This document shows positions 54,990 through 64,000 of a stretch of DNA of 64,000 bases, piece after piece (position 1 is the first letter of the stretch; every line of letters begins with the position of its first letter). Below the pieces are notes generated by a model. That model was given only the letters and a program-made list of their open reading frames with translations, was not told the origin of the DNA and made no database searches. This DNA is from Ampelocalamus luodianensis. Taxonomy: Eukaryota > Streptophyta > Magnoliopsida > Poales > Poaceae. The translations under genes were made by a program, and so were the position numbers. The stretch spans positions 18,836,671 to 18,900,670 of the forward strand of contig CM070620.1 in NCBI GenBank assembly GCA_036346255.1. Reading direction: 5' to 3'.

Positions 54990-57900
54990 AAAATATAACC
55001 ACTTGTAGTTTTGATCTCATCCGCATCGAGATCCAATTTGAATCCCTATATCCTTCTAATACGATAGATACCCAGATAGTGAATTACATATAAGGTTGTG
55101 CCTCTCAAGTAGCGCAACACTCTCTCAAGTGCCTCCAAGTGATCACCTCCTGGATTAGAGGTAAACCGATTTAATTTGCTCACAGCAAATGATATGTCAG
55201 GTCTTGTGACACTAGATAGATACATAAGGGACCCAATAATTTGTGAATATCTCAATTAATCTTTGCCTAATCCCTCATTCTTTCGAAGTTTAACACTAGC
55301 ATCATAAGGAGTTGGGGAAATCTTATAGTTCTCAAAACTGAATCGACTCAAAATTTTCTCAGCATAACGAGATTGGTTCAATGTGATCCCATCTTCATAT
55401 TTGATCAATTTAATATTTAGAATAACATCTGCCTCTCCTAGTTCTTTCATATCAAAGCATCTAGACAAGAAAGATTTGACTCACAATAATAACAAAGTGT
55501 TTGTCTCAAAGATAAGTATGCCATCGATACAAACACAAAATCACTCATTGACCCCACCATAATGATAATATACACACTTATCTCGCCTCATTCATAGCAA
55601 AGCTGAGAAGTTAAAGTTTTATCAAACTTCTCGTGCCATTGTTTAGGTGCATGCTTTAGGCCATTCTAGGATTTGATTAATTTGCATATCTTATTTTTCT
55701 GTCTGTAAATCACAAATCCATCCGTTGCTCCATATAGATTTCTTCCTCCAACTCTCCAATAAGGAAAATCGCTTTACATCCATTTGATGGATGTGTAAAC
55801 TATGAGAAGCAACTAATGCAATGAGCACCGAATGGTGGTCAATCCGCAACAGGAGAGTAAGTATCAAAATAATCTTCACCTTCTTTTGGGTATAACCTTG
55901 GCCATAAGTCTTGCCTTGTACTTATCAATAGTACAATCATGCCTCATTTTCTTTTAAATATCCACTTGTATCTAATAGGTTTGCACCCATCGACAATCAA
56001 TGATCTCCCAAGTCCCGTTAGTCAAGATGGAATCCATCTCGCTATGAACCGCTCTTCCAATACTCAAGATCAAGTAATACATAAGCCTCTCAAAGAGTGT
56101 TTGGCACATCATCCATGAGGTATACAATAAAGTCTTCGCCAAAGGTTTTCTCAACCCTTTGTCGCATGCTCTCGCAAGAGCCTCTTCAACTAAATTGTTA
56201 TCTTCCTCGTGGATATCACATATTGGTTCGTAAAATGGTGGAAGTTCATAAATTTGATTATTCTCACTTTCAATATTTTCAGTTTGAACATTCTTGATTC
56301 GTGAAGTAATCGTCTGTAGTTCTCATAGGATAAATATCCTAAAAAATAAAGCATCTCTAGACTCCATTATTGTGTTAACAATAATATCGAGTTTCGATTT
56401 TACTAGTAAAATCTATAGGGCGTCTGTTATGAGCACATCCTAGAAAGACACAATCGATCGCTTTAGGTCCAATTTTCTTTTTTTGTAATGGTATATTGAC
56501 TTTTGCCCAACACATCCAAGTTCGCAGAAATTAACATTGGGTTTTCTCCTTCCATCCTCATACGGAGTAATCTCATACCTTTTAGTGATTACTCTATTTA
56601 GAATGAAAGTTGTTGTCAATATAGCTTTCCCCCACCATATCTTAAGCATACCGACACTCTCTAACATGGCATTCACCAAGTTTGTTAATGTCCGGTTTTT
56701 TCTCTCAGCCACCCCGTTTGATTAGGGTGAGTATGGTGGTGTAACTTCATGGACTATTCCATGTTCGAACAAAATTGGGAGAATTAATGAGAGATATACT
56801 CACCTCACGATCGGACCTTAGCCTTTTAATTTTTTTCTAGTTGGTTCTCAACCTCGGCCTTATAAATTTTAAAGTAATTTAAAGCCTCATCTTTTGTTTT
56901 CAATAGATACACATAACAATATCGCGATGCATCATCAATAAGAGTTAGAAAATATCTTTTGCCTCCTTTGGTCAACAATCCATTCATCTCACACAAGTCA
57001 GAATGGACAAGATCTAAATGTGCTAAGTTCTTTTCCTCCTGTAACCCCTTAAAGGGTTTTCGAGGTTGTTTTGCTTGCACATAAGTTTAACACTTTGATC
57101 CTTTGATAATTTCATATTTTAGAATTAAATCTAATATCGACATTCGAGCAATACTATCAAAACCAATATGATAGAAATGAGAATGTCATATATTAGTTTC
57201 ATATTTATTCAAATCAGTTGCAACATTCGAATGATAACAATACTCTAAAATACTTATGCGAACAAACCTCTGCTCTCATAGCGCTTACCAACAAATTTAC
57301 CAAACTTAGACAATACAACTTTATTTGACTCAAATACTACCTTATAACCATCCCTGCATAGGAGAGAACCACAAATGAGGTTCTTGTTTATTGTTGGTGC
57401 ATCCTACATGTTCTTCAAATGGACAATCTTCTCTGAAGTAAGCCTCAGATCCACCGTGCTAACATTAAGAATGTACATGCGACCCATTCCCCATTAGGAC
57501 GGAGGAAGCCCGCTGTTCGGTAAGAAGATAACAAGAAAATATCGTAACATACGTGAACATTAGCTCCAGATCAACCCACCAATCAGTGGATTGACATGCT
57601 GAAAAAATAATAGGTGAATTACCACACCCTCCTGTTGAGGCCTCGCCTATGATCACGTTGACAACTTTTTTCTTTGGCTGTTCAACATCCTTGCTTTTGT
57701 GGAAATGACAGTCTTTCGCTACATGACTGTATTTTCCACACACAAAGCAGGTGATATTCCTCATGTCCATCTTCTCGCTTTTCTTCTTAAAATTGGTTGT
57801 CTTGTTTGGTCTAAAGCCTTTGTTTTTTTTTGTCATATCTTTTCTATGACATTTGCATTGATCTGATTGTTATGACTTGAACTGCTTGGTGCATCTTTTG

Positions 57901-58000
57901 GTCTTGTCTTTTCTTTCACATCTTTTGTTCTAACAGAGAAAAAAAGGTATAATTCCATAGGTGGGAAATAGCATGGTTCCAAGATGTAGAACATTGGATG
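54990..58000 (-). pseudogene. gag-pol of the repeat-rich copia element (decayed)
   Basis: Minus strand. Gag end with zinc knuckle CFVCGKYSHVAKDCHFHKSK (about 57750). The protease region is WWVDLELMFTY (57580; the usual DSGA is altered), then SSVLMGNGSHVHS. Integrase lies at 57080-56440 (LAHLDLVHSDLCEMNGLLTK, FLTLIDDASRYCYVYLLKTK, KNRTLTNLVNAMLESVGMLK). RT C-terminal part and connection lie at 55470-55050 (DVILNIKLIKYEDGITLNQS, RYAEKILSRFSFENYKISPT, IIGSLMYLSSVTRPDISFAV). The RT catalytic box near 55515 reads CIDG in the likely frame instead of YVDD. Stops and shifts throughout; not functional. Confidence 0.8.
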
Positions 58001-58799
58001 AAACAATTAATTAGATATGCTTTTGTGCTTGTGACGATCAATTAGATTGATCTAATTGTTCATCAGAAACAATTGTTAGTGCATGAAATTCCTTATCATC
58101 AAAATTCATTCCATGTATATTTTATTTGCCTGATACAAGAAACACGTCATTGCTTGTTCTATCTCTTTCACTATTTCAATACTGTTTTGAGATTCTACTA
58201 ACTATTGGAAATGTGGACAATAATTTAATTCCAGATTTTATTACGAGGCAAAGATCACAAATAACTAGAGATGCATAAAGTGATACCAACAACATGCAAC
58301 TCATTGCACTTCTAAACGTACTCAATAATATGATTATAATAGGATAATCTAGTTGCATGACCAACTTACAATAGGGTTCGATGAAGAACAGGAAGCAACG
58401 CAGACTTGAAGCGGTGCAGAATGAAGATGATGCAACGCAACGAGCGGTTGCGTAGATGTGCTGCCCAGAAACCTTATTGCCACCCCGTGCAGGTGAACTC
58501 TGTGATAATGGTTCAGAGATACCCACTCACCCTCCTTCCCGGTGCACGCTGAGGAGAAGGGACGACTTAGTTCGACAGCACAATCCTTTAGCACAGAAGA
58601 ACAGAGAGGAAGAAGATGGACAATGAAAGTGTTGTTTTTCCAAATCGCCTTTGGTCTAGACGCTCAGATCTATTTGAGGTCGAGTCAATTACTCTCTAGT
58701 AATGTCCTAACAAAGCTCATATTAAACTACCGTAATCGCTAATTCAAAACCAATTAATGGTAATTAAGCGGGTTTATCGATCCCGACACGACCGGTCTA

Positions 58800-58995
58800 G
58801 AGCTTCACCATCGATCTACAGCTTCGACCAAGATATTTCACCACACTAATCTATGGATCCAACAACATTATTTCGATACCGTGTGTTACGACCACACTGG
58901 TCCATGGCTTTGACCACACTGGTTCGACCATACTAGTGTATGTCTACGACTACACTGGTCTATGGCTTCAACCACACTAGTCTATGGCTACGACC
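58800..58995. repeat. Degenerate 22-24-bp repeats in the right LTR
   Basis: CTATGGCTTCAACCACACTA, CTACGACTACACTGGT and similar units, about eight in a row. The array corresponds to 53345-53495 but differs in unit number. Confidence 0.75.
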
Positions 58996-59279
58996 ATATA
59001 GTTTCAACCAGTTTAAAAGGAGAGAGTGAAATGCATGGTCATAAGTCACGCGATTGTCACACGAATTTACGCGCACGTATGCGTACGTGCGTGCGTGACT
59101 TTAGCTATAATCATCCTCATATCACCCCATGCAAATATGTCACATGCATCAATTGGTGACAAGGTCCACCTTATAAATTGGACTCCTACCACTTGGCTAG
59201 GCACTATGGGACTAAACCATGCATGCTTTGAAATTTTAGGAATGAATGAGTCTTTACACATATGAGCTCAATTCTAACA

Positions 59280-59571
59280 CTAACTTCATCAACACATAGA
59301 TGCTGCATTTTAGGTCTTCCTAATCTTATTTTAGAGATGGTTTTATCTCTTCCTAGTTTTCTTTTTTCCATCATTCTAAACTTGATTGAGAGTGTTTTGA
59401 TTTAAATAACGAACAAATATGTCTCCTAATCATACTACAAAGAGGATGTTGCACAAACATAAGCAACAAACTTGATTGTCGGGGGGGGTGGGGGTGGGGG
59501 TGGGGTGGGGTGGGGAGGGTGACAAGGAGATGACGGGGGTTACGGAGGACCTTGATGGCGCTGGTTCAGGG
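59280..59571. other. Spacer between two retrotransposons with a G-rich tract
   Basis: No gene. 59481-59519 is an almost pure G tract with single T (and one A) interruptions (GGGGT repeats) on the plus strand, followed by GC-rich sequence up to the LTR start at 59572. Confidence 0.6.
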
Positions 59572-62500
59572 TGTCGAACCCGGAGCGAAGGATCCCGAAT
59601 TCTCTGTGTTTATACACTAGTCCAGATTTCAGTGTACACAATAACAAAAGTGATATCAAAATCATATCACGCTCTTATTAATAATAATAACTCGTAGTTT
59701 TATTACAAATGGCCTGAGGCCAAAAGGAAAAGAAATAACACAATGAAAAGTAGTAGTAGGCCACACGACTTGCCACAGCAATCGTCTGGGAATGTAGCCT
59801 ATTCATCAAGATCCTCACCGTCCTGATAGAGATCTTCTCCTGAATAAAGATTATTCAGCAAGAGTAAGCACAACTTCCGTGCTTGCAAGTTACACCCAAT
59901 ATTGAAAGTTAATGCATGCATAAGGTAAACAAGGGATAATGGCAGGTTGTTTTGCATAAACAACATTTTCAGTTAAATACCATTAATAATTTTCTAAGGC
60001 CATTTTAATATTATAATCAAATCAGTGATTAAGATGACAATAAATAGTGGATAACCTCCATTGAATGAATGGTGAAGGATACCTCCTATCACTTAGCTAA
60101 CCGCCCATTTTACCATAGGATTATCCATCCTAAAATCATCTCTCGAAATCATTTTATAAACCAAAAACAAGTCTAACTTAGAGTGGCTTTGCTAGCATGT
60201 CCATAATCATGATGCGCTATTCGAATAGTTTCTACTCGCAGAGTTTGTACAACTTTACCCACACGAGATAATATGCTTTAATGTCGCCATAGCACGCTCC
60301 AAGGCGCAGATCGCCATTACAAAGCAAATGTCTTAATGTATTTATGCCCGCTAAGGTTTCGCTACCATTGACTAACCATCCTCCTAAGCCTCCTCTTGCG
60401 CTGGTGGGACTAATGTCCGACCGACACCCATACATACAACATAGCACAAATAACACTAAGACACCACGCATTATTTAGCCAAATCATCCCATTCTGCATG
60501 TGGTGGTACGGTTAGGCGTAGCAAAATACGCCAAAGACCGGTCCTTAATCGACTTGGGCGACTTTCCATTTAAATACCCATAGGCCTTAATCCTAACCAG
60601 ATTAGGCTCTGCATGAACTCGCACTCCACCATACATCCATCTCGCCAAGTCCAAACCCATTTTATTTTATTTGGAGTGAAAACCTCTTAATAAGCCTTTC
60701 ATGGTAAACAATACCACCAAATCAAATTTTAAATCAAATTGTAAAGATTTGGCTAAACCCTCCCAAATAAATGTGATCTAAGCATGGCTAAGCATATGAT
60801 AAATTTTAGTAGTATTTTTCCTAAGGGTGACATGGTATTCATATTCAATAATCAAATTGGCCATACAATGAGGATTGGAATAACTATATACAAACAGGAC
60901 ATTTAAACATTTATATAACATATGCATGCAATAGTAATTTAAAGACAGAAATTAAATAATTTAAAATACTGGGAACAACATGATCAATAGTGTAACTTGC
61001 CTTCGTTGATGTCTTGAAATTCTAAATCGTCGGAAGGATCTAACTCTCTGGAGTCGTCGAGGTCTATACGCGAAAATACGACAAATTCAATATTCAAATT
61101 CAAATAAATTCAAAAAAATAGATCAAAATAACTCCAAATTGAAATATTTTGCTTTAGTTAGCTAGATTATAATTTTATATAAATTTTGCAATTTGAATCA
61201 CCAAATTTGGAGTTCATGTGCAAAAGATATGAATTTTAGAAGTTTTAACCTAAATTTGGAATTTAATTGAATTTCTTGAATTAATTTTCTACTGGAAAAT
61301 CAATTATTGCGCAATGCTGACGCCAGCGATGAATTTTTGGGAATTAAAGGGATTAAATTTATTTTCCTGACGAGTGGGGCCCATGTGTCATAGACATGGT
61401 TCACGTGGACCATGCCCATGGACTGGTGGCTCGGGGGTTTGGTGCCGACGCGACGCCACGTGAGGGGACCTGGCGACGTGGCGCATACGTGGCCCTGAGG
61501 TGGCACCGCGTCGGGCGCTATGAGCAAGGTCACGAGGCCCGACGGAGGCGGGCTCGCGACAGCTTGCCGCCGCGCGCGCCACGGCGAGGGAAATGGAATA
61601 GCGCAAAATGAAGAGGAGAAGATGTCGATCGTGGTGCTCACCGGTTGCAAGATTGCACGGCGGAAAGATCGCCGTCGACGAGGTTTGGCGGCGCGCGCGC
61701 GGTCGCCGACGAAGAAGACGATCCCGCGGTCCTCCGTGAAGTGGGTGGTGGCGCAGCCGCGTTGATGCGCGGTGATGATGGTGGGGTCGGAGAGACGAAG
61801 GCCTCTCCGGCGGCGGAAACGAAGAAGACCCGGGGTTTTGCCGTGGGGAACCTTGAAATTAGGGCGCCACGGTGACGGAGGCGAGTTGGGGTTGGTGGCG
61901 GTGTGTTGTGGAGGATGCGCGTCCCGCTGCACTATTTATAGGGCGCGCGGTACGAGCCGCCGTGGAGAGCACGGTCCTCGCGTCACAGCGAGATTTTAGG
62001 GATTTAGGCGCCAAGGGAAAGTGATGGCCGTGTCGGGGCGAGAAGATCGGGGACTTCAATGCGCGCGAGATTTTGGTGATTCGCCGATTTAGCCAGATGG
62101 AAGGTTTTCCGATTCAGATCCATGGCGGCCAGGGCAGAAAGGAAGGTGGAGGAAGAAGAAGGAAAGGAGGAAGACGATAGGGTACGTCCGATTTTGATCG
62201 GACAATGAGATTAGATGGGGCGAAATGGTAAGTGAGGATCGCGCGCAACGCTTGATTTTAATCGGGCGTCACGATAGAACGAGGAGGTGCGAGTGAGTAG
62301 TAATGTCTCTGAGGCACACGAGCCGTTAGATTTAGATCCGACGGTCCACATGAGTGAGGTCTTTCGGGGTTCCAACGCCTCACGAAGACGGCCGCTGGAT
62401 TTTGATCCAACGGCCGATGAGGGTTGATGCGCGCGTGAGAAAAAGAGAAGTGAGAGGTCGACAGCGGGCCCCGCTGCATGGAGAGAGGAGAGGCGGCGTG

Positions 62501-62840
62501 GCTAGGCTACGTAATGAGCGCCATGAAATGGATCGGGCCGAGTGGGTTTCGCCCATTGACTGCTTGGGGATTTTCTTTGATTTTCGATTTAAATAATTGC
62601 TAATAATTCAATTAGGCTTTAGAATATAGCAATTTAAGTCCAAAATTTTGAGAAAATTCATGAAATTCTCTGAGCATTTAGGACTTAAGAAAATATTTCC
62701 ACTATTATTTGGCAATATATTTTGCAATTAAATTTGTTTAGCTTTAATTTGTTAAGGAAAAGCTTTTGAAAATTCCACAAAAATCCAATAAAATAATTAA
62801 ACTTTATTTTCAACTAGAATTTAAAATTTGGGCTGTTACA
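59572..62840 (-). repeat. 3' LTR (3.27 kb) of a Tekay/Del-like gypsy element
   Basis: Plus-strand ends are TGTCGAACCCGGAGCG and GGGCTGTTACA, so in minus sense it starts TGTAACAGCCC. A polypurine tract (AAGAGGGTAGG in minus sense, 62841-62856) lies directly inside, followed by pol remnants in the same orientation. The CTATTCGAATAG block near 60220 ties it to the other long LTRs. Frames of up to 210 codons at 61300-61932 sit in the GC-rich U3/R part and are judged non-coding. Confidence 0.88.
61933..61940 (-). promoter_or_regulatory. LTR TATA box
   Basis: Minus-strand TATAAATA between CGCCC and GTGC, equivalent in place to the TATA boxes at 14524 and 27607. Confidence 0.55.
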
Positions 62841-62859
62841 AACCTACCCTCTTAAAGGG

Positions 62860-64000
62860 AATCTCGACCCTAGATTCGTGCTTGGTTAGCAAAAGATCGT
62901 GTAGTTGTCCTTGAGTTCTTCCTCATTCTCCCATGTGGCTTCACTTTGTGGATGATGACTCACTCGCACCTTGTATGATCTAATGATTCTGCTCGTAACA
63001 CGCTCGCGACATCCGTAATTTTAATTGGTCGCCCACGAGGTGAGATCTTCTTGAAGGTCAAAGCTTTCGTAAAGGTATGATCATATGCCGCCGCAGCATT
63101 TCTTTAATTGCGATACGTGGAAGACATTATGCATCACGACAAGGCTTCGCAACTCTAGCCGATAAGCTACTTCTCCATGTTTTGCCAATATCTTGTATGG
63201 CCCGATATACCAGGTGCGAGTTTACCTTTGTCCGAATCTCTCACACTCTAAGTGGGGCCACTCGAGATAGACAACATCTCCTACTCAAAGCTTAATTCCT
63301 CCGACTGTTATTCCAGATAACTCTTTGTCGGGATTGGGCTACTTTGACGCCCCAGATAGTTTTCACCTTACTTTCACTTCTTTGATCAACTCAGTCCAAG
63401 GAGCCGACGCCTCCTACCGATCCCAAAGGAGCGGGTTCGCACTTCCTACCATACAGAGCTTCAAAGGAGCCATCCGCAAACCGGCTTGGTAGCTATTATT
63501 GTATGAGAACTCGGCATATGGCGCATCCTTGTCCCAACCTTTTCCAAGTCTAGGCACGTGCTCAAGCATATCTTCAAGAACTTGATTCGTATGCTCGCTC
63601 GCCCATCCGTCTGGGGACGATATGCCGTGGCGGGTTGAGTCGGTTTCCCAAGGCTTCATGCGACTTTTCCGAACCGAGAGGTGAATTGAGACCCTGGCGA
63701 CATAATCTTTTGGGTACTCCGTAGGCGCACGATTCGCCATGTACACTCGCTAGCTTATCGCCCGTAGGTGGTCTTGACAGGATAAAGGGCCACTTTGGTT
63801 AATCGGTCAATTACCACCCAGATGGAGTCATATCCCGATTGGGTCCCGGGAGTCCGTGATGAAATCCATACCAACTTCTTCCCACTTCCACTGGAATTGG
63901 TAATGGTCGCAATGCACAATGGTCTTTGGTGTTGTGCCTTGACTCTTTGACAGACATCACAATGAGCTTACTAAATCGCGATTTCGCGCTCATGCCGACT
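62860..64000 (-). pseudogene. Tekay-like chromovirus pol: integrase and chromodomain (partial at window edge)
   Basis: Minus strand. Integrase lies at 63750-63410 (SEHTNQVLEDMLEHVPRLGK, WDKDAPYAEFSYNNSYQAGL, RMAPLKLCMVGSANPLLWDR). The GPY-like C-terminal part is at 63300-63140 (TWYIGPYKILAKHGEVAYRL, VVMHNVFHVSQLKKC). A chromodomain tail is at 63000-62880 (YKVRVSHHPQSEATWENEEE, ending LGSRFPLRG). The chromodomain identifies a chromovirus; with the long LTR it fits the Tekay/Del lineage. Single stops (for example after CERFGQR) show decay. The N-terminal pol and gag lie beyond 64000. Confidence 0.8.

Larger units (their letters stand above)
52731..59279 (-). mobile_element. Copia retrotransposon with repeat-rich LTRs (6.5 kb), decayed
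   Basis: LTRs at 52731-54042 (1312 bp) and 58206-59279 (1074 bp) align throughout (GCAACTCATTGCACTTCTAA, AACTTACAATAGGGTTCGAT, CTTTACACATATGAGC), except for a 218-bp segment present only in the left copy. In minus sense they start TGTTAKAATTG. A purine-rich GGTAGGGGAT (minus, 54043-54053) abuts the left LTR. Minus-strand pol remnants lie between. The right flank CTAAC finds no match on the left, so the inner ends are approximate. Confidence 0.8.

Noticed and set aside
61300..61932. 210-codon minus-strand frame
   Set aside because: Within the 3' LTR of the Tekay-like element around its TATA box; Arg/Pro-rich with no domain.
59520..64000. Complete gypsy element
   Set aside because: Only the 3' LTR and part of pol are inside; the 5' LTR lies beyond the right edge.

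Overview
This window is nuclear DNA of a grass (Poaceae). It has no operons. The genes are split by GT-AG introns, and about 85 percent of the window is transposable-element sequence of types typical of grass genomes: Tat-clade, chromodomain-bearing Tekay/Del-like, Angela/RIRE1-like and other copia retroelements, FAR1-type Mutator-like elements, CACTA and Stowaway. All family names come from recognising motifs, not from a search, and the species was not identified.

Layout. 1-6407 holds two Mutator-like elements in the same orientation, dense in CAGTAAA/TTTACTG motifs. The first is an internally deleted copy that received a gypsy LTR fragment. The second carries a broken FAR1-like transposase and an unknown 201-residue ORF. 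6693-35022 is one Tat-clade (Grande-like) gypsy element on the minus strand, swollen to 28 kb by nesting: an Angela-like solo LTR with target duplication in its left LTR; a 3.3-kb solo LTR inside its antisense, intron-containing extra ORF; a complex of an F-box gene fragment, CACTA-like repeats and a 5.1-kb solo LTR with perfect target duplication; one LTR plus leader of another gypsy element inside its integrase; and a 1.27-kb CACTA element carrying a reticulon gene fragment inside its reverse transcriptase.

35023-42200 is the one apparently intact host gene, a plus-strand DUF3755/SANT-like nuclear protein with a non-coding first exon, a large leader intron and eight coding exons whose phases all agree. 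Directly downstream a Stowaway MITE (42452-47518) is split by a complete 4.8-kb copia element with perfect target duplication.

47773-49255 (minus) holds the last two exons of a PsbQ-like thylakoid NDH lumenal subunit gene with a one-base frameshift and no visible N-terminal exons. 49256-52730 shows no convincing gene. 52731-59279 is a decayed minus-strand copia element whose LTRs carry tandem repeats. 59572-64000 is the 3' part (LTR, chromodomain, integrase) of a Tekay-like gypsy element running off the right edge.

No tRNA, rRNA or CRISPR was recognised. The main interest is in transposon-driven gene capture (reticulon, F-box), an antisense spliced ORF within a retrotransposon, and the clear nesting order.
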